Assembly (NCBI RefSeq): GCF_001274945.1
Contig: NZ_LILB01000001.1
Span: forward strand, 264,351 to 328,350
From: Viridibacillus arvi
GTDB lineage: Bacteria > Bacillota > Bacilli > Bacillales_A > Planococcaceae
DNA length: 64,000 nucleotides
Direction: 5' to 3'
Under the pieces are notes generated by a model. That model saw only the letters and a program-made list of their open reading frames with translations. It had not been told where the DNA came from and did no database searches. Position numbers and translations under genes: made by a program. Below, piece after piece: positions 35,005 to 45,539 of the stretch; within the stretch, counting starts at the first letter, position 1; the number at the start of each line of letters is the position of its first letter.

Positions 35005-36384
35005 ATGGTTATGAGTAGAGAGAAATTGAGTTATAGAACGACAGTGAAGAAATTAGCAGGCGATACATTAACACCGATATTAATATTCAATCGATTGAAA
35101 GGGCAGCGGAAATTTTTGTTGGAAAGCTCAGCGAAATCCGAAGAATCAGGACGTTATTCGTTTATTGGAGAGAACCCTTTAAAATCTTATAGTGGTAGTG
35201 GGCAAAAGTTAATTGAAAAACAATTCACAACCGGTAAAAGCTATGAGTATATGGGCGATTTATTGACTCAATTAAAACGATTAATGCCTAGAATTACAGA
35301 ACAATCTGCCTTTCCTTTTACTGGTGGTGCTGTTGGTTATATTGGGTACGGTGCAGCAAAGATGGATTCTATATTAGATGACGAGTTGGATCTACCAGAT
35401 GTGAATTTTCAAATCTATGAAACAATTATCATTTTTGATCATTTAGAAGATGCCGTCACCATTATGCATACTGCTGTGAATCCAGAACAAGAGAAACCAA
35501 ATTTAGAAGCTATTGCAGTGGAAATTTCGACTGGCAATGAATTGATTAATAAAGACTATCATTTAAGTGAATTTCAAAGCAATGTGACAAGAGAAAAATT
35601 TGAAAGCCAAGTTCAACAAGCGTTACAACATATACAAAATGGTGAGGTAGAGCAAGTAGTACTTTCACGTCAGCTAGCTGCTAATTTCACTGGAAATCCA
35701 TTTTCAATTTACCGAAAATTGCGTAAACAGAACCCCTCACCTTATATGTACTATATGGAATTTGATCACCATATTTTAATCGGTGTCTCACCGGAAAGTG
35801 TAGTTAGCGTTACCAATCACATAGTGAAGGTAAATCCAATTGCGGGAACTGTTAGTCGCGGTCAAACAATAGATGAAGATGAACATCAAGCAAGAAAGTT
35901 ATTAAATGATCCGAAAGAAATTGCAGAGCATAATATGTTACTTGACGAGGCTAGACAGGAATTAACCCATATATGTGCACCTGCTACAGTACGTGTGAAA
36001 AACTACATGGAAATTGTACGATTCGAACACGTCATGCACCTAATGTCAAATATCGAAGGTAAATTATCACCAGTACTTCATGCTATAGATGCCCTTTCAG
36101 CAACATTCCCAACAGGAACTGTGACGGGAAAACCAAAGCACTTGGCAATGGCTATTATTGATGAAATTGAAACAACTCATCGAAGCACATATGGTGGAGC
36201 CATTGGTTATATCGGTTTTAACGGAAATATAGATTTTGCTATTACGATTCGATCTATGCTTGTGAAAAACAATAAAGCGTTTATTCAAGCGGGAGCAGGA
36301 ATTGTTAAAGATTCAATTCCTTCTAATGAGTTTGACGAGACGGAAGCAAAGGCAAAGTCATTAATCTCTTTCCAAGGTGAATGA
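35005..36384 (+). CDS. trpE: Anthranilate synthase component I
   Basis: The 459-residue enzyme converts chorismate to anthranilate with a glutaminase partner. LLES at residues 38-41 is the Trp feedback-inhibition motif. The catalytic half has IAGTVSRG, followed by HNMLLDEARQEL and TFPTGTVTGKPK. First gene of trpEDCFBA. No trpG glutaminase subunit is present, so a shared PabA-type subunit encoded elsewhere is likely, as in B. subtilis. ATG 35005 or 35011 could serve after GAGGAG. Confidence 0.95.
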   Translation: MVMSREKLSYRTTVKKLAGDTLTPILIFNRLKGQRKFLLESSAKSEESGRYSFIGENPLKSYSGSGQKLIEKQFTTGKSYEYMGDLLTQLKRLMPRITEQSAFPFTGGAVGYIGYGAAKMDSILDDELDLPDVNFQIYETIIIFDHLEDAVTIMHTAVNPEQEKPNLEAIAVEISTGNELINKDYHLSEFQSNVTREKFESQVQQALQHIQNGEVEQVVLSRQLAANFTGNPFSIYRKLRKQNPSPYMYYMEFDHHILIGVSPESVVSVTNHIVKVNPIAGTVSRGQTIDEDEHQARKLLNDPKEIAEHNMLLDEARQELTHICAPATVRVKNYMEIVRFEHVMHLMSNIEGKLSPVLHAIDALSATFPTGTVTGKPKHLAMAIIDEIETTHRSTYGGAIGYIGFNGNIDFAITIRSMLVKNNKAFIQAGAGIVKDSIPSNEFDETEAKAKSLISFQGE

Positions 36385-36406
36385 ACTTACATGAGGAGTG
36401 TGCATG

Positions 36407-37438
36407 ATGAAACAATTTATAAAAATGGTAGAGAACAATCAACATTTATTATTTGATGAAATGCTTCAAGCATCAACGCTGATGTTTCAAGATGAAACAG
36501 CTTTGCATGATATTCAGGCATTTTTAATCGCATTAGCGAAAAAAGGCGAGACTGCTCATGAAGTAGCTGCACTTGCAACCGTTATGAAATCTTTTGCTCT
36601 AGAGGTAGCTGCTCCGCCTGCAAGATATATGGATAATTGCGGTACAGGTGGAGATGGTGTGAACAGTTTTAACATCAGTACAACTGCAGCATTCGTGATG
36701 GCTGGTGCAGGAGCCAAGATTGCAAAACATGGTAATCGAAAAATCTCCAGTGCTGCAGGTAGCTCTGATGTACTTGAAGCACTAGGTATTCATACGGATT
36801 TATCAGTTGATGAAACAGTTGAACTATTAAATACACATGGAATAGCCTTTCTATATGCACCAAATGTCCATCCGAAACTAAAAAGAATTGGTCAAGTGAG
36901 ACGCCAAATTGGTAAACCAACGATTTTCAACTTAGTAGGTCCATTAACAAATCCAGTCACATTAGATACGCAGTTTACAGGCATTAATAGACCTGAATTC
37001 ACTATGGAGTATGCAGCTGTCATGAAGATGATCGGTCGAGATCGCGGAATTGTCGTATGTGGAGCTGGAGGTATGGATGAAGCATCGCTTGCTGGCCAAA
37101 ATGATTTTGTTTTAGTAGATCATGAAGATTTAATACCATTTTCATTAACACCTGAAGATGTTGGTTTAAAATCTGCACCGCTTGAAGCAATTCGTGGAGG
37201 TAATGCAGATGAAAATGCGGTCATTATGCGCACAATACTAAGTGGTAAACAGGATGCATATTTTGATACGGTTGTTTTCAATGCAACTATTGGCTTATTT
37301 GCATACGGATTAGTGAATCGAGTTAAGGACGGAGTAGATCTAGCAATTGACACTATTTTAACAGGCAAAGCTTTAGAAAAGTTAGATGCTGTAGTGGCAT
37401 ATAGTGAAGCTCGTAAAAAACAGGAGGTTATAAAATGA
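36407..37438 (+). CDS. trpD: Anthranilate phosphoribosyltransferase
   Basis: About 343 residues. The PRPP-binding motif DNCGTGGDGVNSFNIST is typical, followed by KHGNRKISSAAGSSDVLE. It joins anthranilate to PRPP. ATG at 36407 (or 36404) fits the GAGGAG at 36393-36398 better than the in-frame GTG at 36398. It overlaps trpC by 4 bases. Confidence 0.95.
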   Translation: MKQFIKMVENNQHLLFDEMLQASTLMFQDETALHDIQAFLIALAKKGETAHEVAALATVMKSFALEVAAPPARYMDNCGTGGDGVNSFNISTTAAFVMAGAGAKIAKHGNRKISSAAGSSDVLEALGIHTDLSVDETVELLNTHGIAFLYAPNVHPKLKRIGQVRRQIGKPTIFNLVGPLTNPVTLDTQFTGINRPEFTMEYAAVMKMIGRDRGIVVCGAGGMDEASLAGQNDFVLVDHEDLIPFSLTPEDVGLKSAPLEAIRGGNADENAVIMRTILSGKQDAYFDTVVFNATIGLFAYGLVNRVKDGVDLAIDTILTGKALEKLDAVVAYSEARKKQEVIK

Positions 37439-38223
37439 CGATTTTAGATCAAATTTTAAGAGAAAAAGAAAATGAGGTTCTAAAATTACTACAAAACCCT
37501 CCAGAAAAAATCAATAAACCAATTAAAAGACCATCTCTTTTTGATGCACTGTATCAAAATAAACGACTACAAGTCATTGCTGAGATGAAACGTGCCTCTC
37601 CTTCTAAAGGGTTAATAAATGAAGGTGCCAATCCAGTGGAGCAAGCTAGTATTTATGAGCGAGCTGGGGCAGCTTGTATATCGGTGTTAACTGACAGTCC
37701 TTTTTTCAATGGAACATTCGAAGATTTGAAAGCAGTATCTAAAGCTGTTGAAATACCGCTTTTATGTAAAGACTTTATCATTCATGAAGTACAGATTGAT
37801 CAGGCAAAAGCTTCAGGTGCTTCAGTAATCTTATTAATCGTGGCAGCTTTACAACAGGAGAGATTAGAAACGCTCTTTGAATATGCAAAAAAAGCTAAAT
37901 TAGAGATTCTTGTAGAAGTACATAATACGGATGAACTTCAACAAGCACTTAAGTTGGATGCTAGATTGATAGGTGTCAATAATCGTGATTTAAAAACATT
38001 CGAAGTAGATTTAGCACGTACCGCTGAGATTGCAGACATTTTCCCCTTCCATGAAAAACGAGTATTGATCAGTGAGAGTGGAATACAATCATCACAGGAT
38101 GCAGATATTGTAGCAAATCTTGGAGCGAGTGCCATTTTAGTCGGAGAAACATTAATGCGAAGTGGCGAAGTTGCACAAACTTTAGCATCTTTCAAAGTGG
38201 AGAAAGGTGTGGAAATACAATGA
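37435..38223 (+). CDS. trpC: Indole-3-glycerol phosphate synthase
   Basis: The 262-residue TIM barrel has VIAEMKRASPSKG, then LLCKDFIIHEVQI and GVNNRDLKTF with LISESGI. These hold the catalytic Lys and Glu residues of the family. It is not fused to trpF. ATGA overlaps on both sides imply coupled translation. Confidence 0.95.
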   Translation: MTILDQILREKENEVLKLLQNPPEKINKPIKRPSLFDALYQNKRLQVIAEMKRASPSKGLINEGANPVEQASIYERAGAACISVLTDSPFFNGTFEDLKAVSKAVEIPLLCKDFIIHEVQIDQAKASGASVILLIVAALQQERLETLFEYAKKAKLEILVEVHNTDELQQALKLDARLIGVNNRDLKTFEVDLARTAEIADIFPFHEKRVLISESGIQSSQDADIVANLGASAILVGETLMRSGEVAQTLASFKVEKGVEIQ

Positions 38224-38837
38224 CGAAAGTAAAAATTTGTGGTCTACAAGAGCCTGAGCATATACAAACAGCAGTTTTAGCAGGAGCTGATGCCATTGGC
38301 TTTGTATTTGCACCGAGTAAACGCCAAATATCAATTGAAAAAGCTAAAGAGCTTGCCAAATTTGTTCCTGAAGGTGTTCTTAAAATCGGTGTTTTTGTTG
38401 ATCCAACAATTGAAGAGTTAGAGCAAATTGTAAATGTAGTACCTCTTGACTATGTGCAGTTTCATGGACATGAAACACCTGAATATATTGAGACTTGTCA
38501 GTTTCCTTCTATTAAAGCTTTAGCAGTTAAAACGGTTAGTGATGTAGAAAATGGCTCTAAGTATAATACCGACTATTTATTATTCGATGCCCCAGGAACT
38601 GATTTCAAAGGGGGGAGTGGTATGTCATTCGATTGGAAGCTCCTACAAGGACATGGCATTTCAGAAAATCGACTCATTTTAGCAGGCGGTCTCAATCCTT
38701 CAAATGTAGGTGATGCCATTAATCGCGTTAAACCATATATGGTAGATGTCTCAAGTGGTGTAGAAGTGAATGGACGAAAAAGTAATGAGTTAATCAAGGC
38801 ATTTATTCAAGCTGTAAAAGATGAGGAGAGATCTTAA
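38220..38837 (+). CDS. trpF: Phosphoribosylanthranilate isomerase
   Basis: The 205-residue TIM barrel has [11 protein letters not shown] with catalytic Cys near the N terminus, [10 protein letters not shown] and [11 protein letters not shown]. It catalyses the Amadori rearrangement before TrpC. Its stop overlaps the trpB start by one base. Confidence 0.94.
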   Translation: MTKVKICGLQEPEHIQTAVLAGADAIGFVFAPSKRQISIEKAKELAKFVPEGVLKIGVFVDPTIEELEQIVNVVPLDYVQFHGHETPEYIETCQFPSIKALAVKTVSDVENGSKYNTDYLLFDAPGTDFKGGSGMSFDWKLLQGHGISENRLILAGGLNPSNVGDAINRVKPYMVDVSSGVEVNGRKSNELIKAFIQAVKDEERS

Positions 38838-40045
38838 TGGTAAAAGCAATTGAGCAAGAGCAAACAGGACGTTACGGTAAATTCGGTGGTCAATATGTTC
38901 CCGAAACATTGATGACTGCATTAATCGAATTAGAAGATGCCTATAAGGAAGCTCAACAAGATCCAGCTTTCTATGAAGAATTAAATTACTATTTAAAAGA
39001 TTATGTAGGGCGTGAAAATCCACTTTATTTTGCAGGACGCTTAACTAAGAAGCTTGGCGGTGCAAAAATCTATTTAAAACGTGAAGACCTTAACCATACA
39101 GGTGCTCATAAAATTAATAATGCATTAGGTCAAGCACTACTTGCTATGAGAATGGGGAAAAAGAAAATTGTTGCTGAAACAGGTGCAGGTCAACACGGTG
39201 TAGCTACAGCAACTGTATGTGCCCTATTTGACTTAGAGTGTATTATTTTCATGGGAAAAGAAGATGTCAGACGACAAGCGTTAAATGTTTTCCGTATGGA
39301 ATTACTTGGTGCAAAAGTAGTTTCTGTCGACCAAGGAGCTGGTACGTTAAAAGATGCAGTAAATGAAGCACTTCGTTACTGGGTAGCAAATGTAGAAGAT
39401 ACCCATTATATTTTAGGTTCTGCTCTCGGACCGCATCCTTTCCCTCAAATTGTAAGTGATTTTCAACGTATTATTGGACTTGAAACACGAAAACAAATTG
39501 TTGAAAAAGAAGGTAGATTGCCAGATGCTATCGTCGCGTGTATAGGTGGCGGTAGTAATGCAATCGGTATGTTCCATCCATTTGTAGAAGATGAAGATGT
39601 TAAACTTTACGGAGTAGAGGCGGCTGGAAGTGGACTCGACACAGGCTTACACGCAGCTGCTATTGCAGATCAAAAAGAAGGCGTATTGCACGGAGCATAC
39701 ATGTATGTGCTACAAGATGATAATGGCTTTATTCAAGAAGCACATTCTATATCTGCTGGCTTAGACTATCCAGCTGTTGGACCGGAACATTGCCATTTAC
39801 ATGATATCGGTAGAGTGAAGTACGAGGCTGTAACAGATCAAGAAGCATTAGAAGGTTTACAATTATTATCCCGAACAGAAGGAATTATACCAGCACTTGA
39901 AAGTTCACATGCCATTTTTTACGCAGCCAATCTTGCAAAGGAAATGAATAAGGACGATATTTTAGTCATCTGCTTATCAGGTCGTGGAGACAAAGACGTA
40001 CAAACTGTTCGAGATGCATTAGGAGGGAATAATAATGGCAATTAA
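38837..40045 (+). CDS. trpB: Tryptophan synthase beta chain
   Basis: The 402-residue PLP enzyme joins indole and serine. The PLP Lys is Lys92 in [25 protein letters not shown] and the PLP phosphate loop GGGSNAIG follow. It is the classical TrpB1 type that works with TrpA. It overlaps trpA by 11 bases. Confidence 0.96.
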   Translation: MVKAIEQEQTGRYGKFGGQYVPETLMTALIELEDAYKEAQQDPAFYEELNYYLKDYVGRENPLYFAGRLTKKLGGAKIYLKREDLNHTGAHKINNALGQALLAMRMGKKKIVAETGAGQHGVATATVCALFDLECIIFMGKEDVRRQALNVFRMELLGAKVVSVDQGAGTLKDAVNEALRYWVANVEDTHYILGSALGPHPFPQIVSDFQRIIGLETRKQIVEKEGRLPDAIVACIGGGSNAIGMFHPFVEDEDVKLYGVEAAGSGLDTGLHAAAIADQKEGVLHGAYMYVLQDDNGFIQEAHSISAGLDYPAVGPEHCHLHDIGRVKYEAVTDQEALEGLQLLSRTEGIIPALESSHAIFYAANLAKEMNKDDILVICLSGRGDKDVQTVRDALGGNNNGN

Positions 40046-40811
40046 AACATTACAAAAAGTAATGGAAGCAAAAGTAGCAGAAGGTGAAAAAGCGTTTGTT
40101 GCTTACATTATGGCAGGGGATGGGGGACTAGATTCCCTTCGCGAACAGATATTGTTTTTACAAGATAGTGGTGTAACTGCTATAGAGCTAGGTATTCCAT
40201 TTACAGATCCGGTTGCAGATGGACCAGTCATCCAAGAGGCAGGACTTCGTGCACTAGAAGCCGGTGCTAACCTACGTAATATATTAAAAACTATTTCTAC
40301 ATTTAAAGAAGAAATTCACACTCCGCTTGTAGTAATGACTTATTTGAACCCAATCATTGCATATGGAATTCAGAATTTCATCAAAGCATGTAAACAAAGT
40401 GGAATAAGTGGCCTAATCATTCCTGATTTACCATTAGAAGAATCTACTATAATCACAAGTGAATTACAAGGTACAGATATAGCACTTGTTCAGCTCGTAT
40501 CATTAACAAGTCCACAACAACGTATTGAAAAAATTGCCAAAACTGCAGAAGGATTTATTTATGCTGTAACTGTTAATGGTACCACAGGTGTGCGACAAGA
40601 ATTTACAGAACAACTAGAACAGCATTTAGCTAATTTGAAAATAGCAAGTAAAGTACCAGTACTTGCAGGGTTTGGTATTTCAAATGCCCAGCAAGTGAAG
40701 GAAATCGGTGCTATGGCAGATGGTGTCATTGTAGGTAGTGCGATTGTTCAAGCTTTCCATGATGGTAATAATAAACAAATAACAGAGTTGTTACGTAAAC
40801 AGCCTGTGTAA
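40035..40811 (+). CDS. trpA: Tryptophan synthase alpha chain
   Basis: The 258-residue TIM barrel has [18 protein letters not shown] with the catalytic Glu and Asp region, [11 protein letters not shown] and [11 protein letters not shown]. It releases indole to TrpB. The start lies inside trpB after AGGAGGG. Last gene of the operon. Confidence 0.95.
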   Translation: MAIKTLQKVMEAKVAEGEKAFVAYIMAGDGGLDSLREQILFLQDSGVTAIELGIPFTDPVADGPVIQEAGLRALEAGANLRNILKTISTFKEEIHTPLVVMTYLNPIIAYGIQNFIKACKQSGISGLIIPDLPLEESTIITSELQGTDIALVQLVSLTSPQQRIEKIAKTAEGFIYAVTVNGTTGVRQEFTEQLEQHLANLKIASKVPVLAGFGISNAQQVKEIGAMADGVIVGSAIVQAFHDGNNKQITELLRKQPV

Positions 40812-40818
40812 AATGCAA

Positions 40819-40850
40819 AACCCCTTACAGAAATATGTAAGGGGTTTTTT
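40819..40850 (+). terminator. trp operon terminator
   Basis: AACCCCTTAC pairs with GTAAGGGGTT over a short loop, and a T run follows, a few bases past the trpA stop. Confidence 0.9.
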
Positions 40851-40924
40851 GTTCATGAAGAAAAGTTGTTTCAGGATACACCTAAATTAAAGAAGGCTAT
40901 AAGTCGAAATGAATTTAGTCTGTA

Positions 40925-41734
40925 TTATTCCACCACTTTTCTATTATTGAGAGATTGAACAGGTCTGCTGTTATTTGGGATAATAGCTTTAAATGCGTCA
41001 ATTTGTTCTTTCGACATTTCAATGGGTTGTTGCATAATTGACCATTTAACACCTTCTGAACAAGGAGGCGTAGTTAAAGAACCACTGTATTGATATACTT
41101 TTTTGTCAGTAGGTAATAATTTAGCAAGGTTTATAGTATTGCTTAAAGGAATGTCTGCTTCTGTAATATTAGATGGTAGTTTTGACCAAAAATCGGTTAG
41201 TAATTTATTTTCTTTACCAGCATTGATGAGTAATCCGAGAACCGCCTTCTCTCCTTTGCTATTTTCATGAACAAGATGAGCCTCCATTGCAAAATGTTGG
41301 CCATTAATTTGATGTTCGCTCGGTGTATGGAAGTGTATTCTTAAAAATGTGTATTTTTCACCGTCTATTACTATCGAGTTTTTTCCTGAATCATCAGTAG
41401 CTTGTATATTGTGTCCGTCATTTCTCAGTTTAAAAAGTGTCGGCTGGTAGTTTATTTTAATATCACCTAAAGATTTGTCCAATACTACGTCTTCAAGATC
41501 AATGTTGATTGGAGATTGCTCTTTTCCATTACCACACATTGAAAATGAGGCATCTAAACTTCCCCATTTATTTGGGCCAGTATCACCTTCATAAGACCAC
41601 TCTATTGGTTGCGCTGTTGTTGCAACTTTTTCTTCTTCTAGCTTTTTTTCTGGTGCATAAGTTAAAGAACCATAAACGGCTACCGAGATACAAGCAGATG
41701 CTACAAATATTCCAATAAATTTTTTGATTTCCAT
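40925..41734 (-). CDS. Secreted or membrane-anchored alpha-type carbonic anhydrase
   Basis: The 269-residue protein has an N-terminal hydrophobic segment (residues 5-26) for export or anchoring, then an alpha-CA domain. Zinc ligands lie in HFHTPSEH and EAHLVH, and SGSLTTPPCSEGV is the family signature. Cys residues in SMCGNG and PPCSEG can form the conserved disulfide. It hydrates CO2 outside the membrane. AAGGAGTG precedes the ATG. It is monocistronic and opposed to trp. Confidence 0.93.
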   Translation of the reverse strand: MEIKKFIGIFVASACISVAVYGSLTYAPEKKLEEEKVATTAQPIEWSYEGDTGPNKWGSLDASFSMCGNGKEQSPINIDLEDVVLDKSLGDIKINYQPTLFKLRNDGHNIQATDDSGKNSIVIDGEKYTFLRIHFHTPSEHQINGQHFAMEAHLVHENSKGEKAVLGLLINAGKENKLLTDFWSKLPSNITEADIPLSNTINLAKLLPTDKKVYQYSGSLTTPPCSEGVKWSIMQQPIEMSKEQIDAFKAIIPNNSRPVQSLNNRKVVE

Positions 41735-41878
41735 GAAACTTCACTCCTTTTTGCAGAAGCTAATATTTTTACTAAGTTGCTTCTTACAAATAAGGTAACC
41801 ATAAATTGTTGTTATTAATTGAAAGTTTGATAAAAAGTGAAAAAATTTTTTAAACACCACTCAAATAAGTGAAATATG

Positions 41879-42958
41879 TTATTGATTGTGCAGATTTTTG
41901 TTTTGATATCGTTTTAATACAAGCGTCAGAAATGGTGGAATAAGTATATAGATATAAAGCATACGGAACACTTGATATATAGTGATTGTAGAGACATCCG
42001 CTCCAACTTCGTGCGCGATAATACCCATTTGATCCATACCTCCTGGAGCTAAACTTAAAAATCCAGTCATGATAGATGTATTCTCTAAACTCACCATTAC
42101 AAAAACGCTTAATAAAAAAGTAACAGCAATTAATAATAAGCTGCTTGCAAATGCTAATGTAAACATCTGCTTCTTATGATGTAAATTTTCTAGCTTTAAC
42201 AATAAACCAATATGAGTTCCTACAAGTAATTGACAAGTGTTAAGTACACCATTCGGCAGAGGAGAAGCTTGTAAAAATGTTACATTGCAAAGAAGTGTAA
42301 CAATTATTGGTCCTAGTATATAGGGCGCAGGAACATGTAGCTTTTTCGATGCTTTCATTCCTAGGAAGCAAAGTATGGCAAATAGTGATAATGTACCATA
42401 GTTAATATCACTAACTGTTTCTGTAACAAAATGATTAGAGGATTCGGATTGTATCCAGGGCAAATGAAGAACAATTGGCACTAAAAAAACAACCATAATT
42501 ACACGAATAGTATGAAAGAAAGTAACGGTCGTCATATCTATACCATCCATTTCTTCTGCATAGATAAGAATTTGCGAAAGGCCACCTGGCACACTACTTG
42601 TTAAAGCTGTAGGATAATCCATATGACCAACTTTGGCGACGATAAACGCAAAAATAATGCTAATAATAAAAGTAACAGTCGTTATCCCAAACATCACCGG
42701 AATATGTCTTGCCATTTCAACTAAGATCTCTGTTGTAAAAGTACTTCCAAGTGAATACCCAATTACTAGTAAACCTGCATTCCGAAAAGTCTTAGGCCAC
42801 TTAAGATGCAAGTGAAATATCTTAGTAGCAATTAATACAGAAGTCATCGGACCAAGTAAATAGGGAACCGGGGCATGTATAAATTGAAAGAGTAATACGC
42901 CAAAAATGGCGATAACTGCAGTCAGTATAACTTGAGTTGTTGTATTGTTCATAATCAT
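41879..42958 (-). CDS. AbrB-family membrane protein (putative ammonia-monooxygenase-like transporter)
   Basis: About 359 residues with about ten hydrophobic helices in two repeats. Each half carries the family's Gly/Pro-rich helix break: PVPYLLGPMTSV with SSVPGGLSQIL, and VPAPYILGPIIVT with LAPGGMDQMGIIAHE. This is the AbrB duplication family (COG3180), distinct from the DNA-binding AbrB. Function unproven; small-molecule transport is suspected. ATG at 42952 is better spaced from AAAGGA than 42958. Confidence 0.75.
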   Translation of the reverse strand: MIMNNTTTQVILTAVIAIFGVLLFQFIHAPVPYLLGPMTSVLIATKIFHLHLKWPKTFRNAGLLVIGYSLGSTFTTEILVEMARHIPVMFGITTVTFIISIIFAFIVAKVGHMDYPTALTSSVPGGLSQILIYAEEMDGIDMTTVTFFHTIRVIMVVFLVPIVLHLPWIQSESSNHFVTETVSDINYGTLSLFAILCFLGMKASKKLHVPAPYILGPIIVTLLCNVTFLQASPLPNGVLNTCQLLVGTHIGLLLKLENLHHKKQMFTLAFASSLLLIAVTFLLSVFVMVSLENTSIMTGFLSLAPGGMDQMGIIAHEVGADVSTITIYQVFRMLYIYILIPPFLTLVLKRYQNKNLHNQ

Positions 42959-43227
42959 AATCCTTTTCGATTAATATGTGCTCTATTTATTATGACAGAT
43001 ACTAGTGATTATAATAAATCTTTCTATCGAAAACTATTGTAGTAACTCAATATATAAGATGAAAAATAAATTAAGGGAGTGAAAGTTACAGTACCATAGT
43101 ATTTATTTTTTTAGGTAAAATATATCTTCCTGAAGAGTAAATAATCTTAATAGATAAATTAAATACGAAATAGTCGTTAACGTTACATAAGATAGAAGAC
43201 ATTTTAAAATTATATATCTAGCAACAA
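42959..43227. other. Gene-free AT-rich interval
   Basis: Between the AbrB-type gene and the symporter terminator I see no ORF of note, riboswitch or repeat. The right end merges with the symporter terminator. Confidence 0.5.
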
Positions 43228-43269
43228 AAAACAAAAAAACTGCTACTAGCAAGCTAGTAAGCAGTTTTT
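43228..43269 (-). terminator. Terminator of the acetate-symporter operon
   Basis: On the minus strand AAAACTGCTTACTAG pairs with CTAGTAGCAGTTTT (one bulge) and a long T-rich tail follows. It lies 26 bases after the symporter stop. Confidence 0.85.
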
Positions 43270-43294
43270 CGTAAGTTGAAAGTCGAAAGATAGA

Positions 43295-44824
43295 TTATTT
43301 CATGCCAGTGTTTGCTTTAACTGTAACCTCAGCATATTTACGAGCATCAGATTTAGCACCAACTAATGAACCAATCCAGCCTGCAAGGAAACCAGCAGGA
43401 ACAGAAATGATTGCAGGGTTAGTTAATGGGAATAGAGCAGTACCAGTAAATATAGCAGTACCTTCTGGATTCCAAAGGTTAGGGCTTACTACTACAAGTA
43501 CTAGAGCAGTAACAAGACCAGTAATCATTGCAGCCATTGCACCAGTAGTATTGAACTTTTTGTAGTAGATTGTGTAAATGATAACAGGTAAGTTCGCACT
43601 TGCTGCGATACAGAATGCTAAAGATACTAAGAACGCTACGTTCATTGTTTGAGCACCTAAAGCTAAGATAATAGAGAATACTGCTACACCGATAGAAGCA
43701 AGGCGAGCTGCTTTCATTTGCTCTTTTTCTGTTACTTTACCTTTTTTGATGATTTGTCCATAAATATCATGAGCGAATGCAGATGCACCAGATAATACAA
43801 GACCTGCTACTACCGCTAAGATTGTTGCAAATGCAACTGCACAGATGAATGACATTAACATGTCGCCACCAAGTGCTTGAGCTAGCAGTGGTGCAGCCAT
43901 GTTACCAGCAGCGTTTGCACCGATAATCTTCTCAGAACCAACGAATGCAGCAGCACCGAAGCCTAAGAAAATAGTTAAGATGTAGAAAATACCAACGATC
44001 CAAGTTGCATAAACAACTGAACTACGAGCAGTTTTTGCATCTTTTACTGTGAAGAAACGCATTAAGATATGTGGTAAACCAGCTGTACCAAGAACTAGGG
44101 CAATCATCATTGACATAGTATCTACGCCGTTCGAATATTTTGCACCTGCTACTAAGTAACCTTCTCCATGTGGAGTTGCTGTTTTCATTGTATTGAACAT
44201 TTCAATAATATTGAAGTTAAATTTCATTAGAACCATTACCGAAATAATAACTGTACCAATCATCAATAAAACAGCTTTAATGATTTGAACCCAACTTGTT
44301 GCAGCCATCCCGCCCCAAAGAACGTAGATTGTCATCATAACACCAACAAGAAGTACAGCAACCCAATAATCAATACCTAATAATAATTGAATAAGTCCGC
44401 CTGCACCAACTAGCTGTGCAATCATGTAGAATAGTACAATTACAATTGTGCTTACTGCAGCAGTTCCACGAACTTTCTTTTGATCAAAGCGAGCAGTGAT
44501 CATATCTGCTAAAGTATAGCGACCAAGATTTCGTAATGGCTCAGCTACGATATATAACACAACTAAATAAGCTACTAAGTAACCAATACTATAGAAGAAA
44601 CCGTCAAATCCGAATAAAGCAATTGCACCAGCGATTCCTAAGAATGATGCAGCTGATAAGTAGTCACCAGCAATCGCGATACCATTTTGCCAACCGGTTA
44701 AACCTCCACCCGCAGTATAGAATTCACTAGCAGAGTTTGTTTGCTTCGATGCAAGGTATGTAACAAATAGTGTTAAACCTACGATTGCTACAAAGAAAAA
44801 TATACCGATCATACTCATACCCAT
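43295..44824 (-). CDS. actP: Sodium:solute symporter, acetate permease ActP-like
   Basis: The 509-residue SSS-family protein has about thirteen helices. Helix 1 is followed by FYTAGGGLTGWQNGIAIAGDYLSAASFLG, the Na+-site region, with EPLRNLGRYTLADMITARF and GTAGLPHILMRFFTVKDAK. These match acetate permease ActP/YjcG. It imports monocarboxylates such as acetate with Na+. It overlaps the DUF485 gene by one base, the usual yjcH-actP pair. Confidence 0.9.
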   Translation of the reverse strand: MGMSMIGIFFFVAIVGLTLFVTYLASKQTNSASEFYTAGGGLTGWQNGIAIAGDYLSAASFLGIAGAIALFGFDGFFYSIGYLVAYLVVLYIVAEPLRNLGRYTLADMITARFDQKKVRGTAAVSTIVIVLFYMIAQLVGAGGLIQLLLGIDYWVAVLLVGVMMTIYVLWGGMAATSWVQIIKAVLLMIGTVIISVMVLMKFNFNIIEMFNTMKTATPHGEGYLVAGAKYSNGVDTMSMMIALVLGTAGLPHILMRFFTVKDAKTARSSVVYATWIVGIFYILTIFLGFGAAAFVGSEKIIGANAAGNMAAPLLAQALGGDMLMSFICAVAFATILAVVAGLVLSGASAFAHDIYGQIIKKGKVTEKEQMKAARLASIGVAVFSIILALGAQTMNVAFLVSLAFCIAASANLPVIIYTIYYKKFNTTGAMAAMITGLVTALVLVVVSPNLWNPEGTAIFTGTALFPLTNPAIISVPAGFLAGWIGSLVGAKSDARKYAEVTVKANTGMK

Positions 44825-45216
44825 TAGTAATCACCATCCTTTACTTTCTCAATAATCGATTCTGCTTCTTGGTCAAATTTGTTTGCTTTACTCACATAAG
44901 TCATACATAAAATCCATGTCATGATAAATTGTGCTAAAGCAAAAATCCAAACCAATGTAATGTCACCAATCACTTTGACATTTAAGACAGTAGTGAAAGA
45001 CGTTAAGACTGGTAAAGTGAAATAGAAGAGTAAGAAGAAGATTGAGACCGGAACGATAAATGAATTCTTCTTTTTCACCAATGACTTAAACTCTTGACTA
45101 TTAGCAATTGCTACATAACCATCAGCAGTAATCTCTTTTTTACGTTTCTTAGAAGACTTATCAGAAGAGTCTGAATTCTCAACACCTTCGAGAACGCTTT
45201 CAAGTTTGTGATCCAT
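44824..45216 (-). CDS. DUF485 membrane protein partner of the symporter
   Basis: The 130-residue protein has a charged Ser/Lys-rich N-terminal tail (about residues 1-45), then two hydrophobic helices at about 52-74 and 86-106. SQEFKSLVKKKNSFIVP and YVSKANKFDQEAE are typical of DUF485 (YjcH). These small proteins precede ActP-type symporters in many bacteria. The tail is longer than usual. AAAGGGGGAA precedes the ATG. Confidence 0.88.
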   Translation of the reverse strand: MDHKLESVLEGVENSDSSDKSSKKRKKEITADGYVAIANSQEFKSLVKKKNSFIVPVSIFFLLFYFTLPVLTSFTTVLNVKVIGDITLVWIFALAQFIMTWILCMTYVSKANKFDQEAESIIEKVKDGDY

Positions 45217-45364
45217 TGAATTTCCCCCTTTATAAATAGTAAGAGTTAGCAGTGATTACCAAAACCCTTGAGATAATCATATTCAAATTTGTCTAAAATA
45301 GCAATCTTTTTCTATGAAAAAATTAAAAACTTTCTATATTATGATGGTTTTTTTCTGTATAAAT

Positions 45365-45412
45365 CAAAAAAATCCTAATTTCAACATCGAATTTAGATGA
45401 GGAAATTAGGAT
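45365..45412 (-). terminator. Terminator downstream of the second MATE gene
   Basis: ATCCTAATTTC (45372-45382) pairs with GAAATTAGGAT (45402-45412). On the minus strand the T run follows the stem. It lies 130 bases past the MATE stop, and the 323-bp gap is otherwise AT-rich with nothing else visible. Confidence 0.7.
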
Positions 45413-45539
45413 ACTTACTAAAAAAACGCAATATTATTATTAAAAATCACTATAAATCAACATGCATATTAATTTGATAGTTCAATTGTAGTGTTAAATT
45501 AGAAAATATGTGTATTTGCGAGTAATTATATATATTTAA

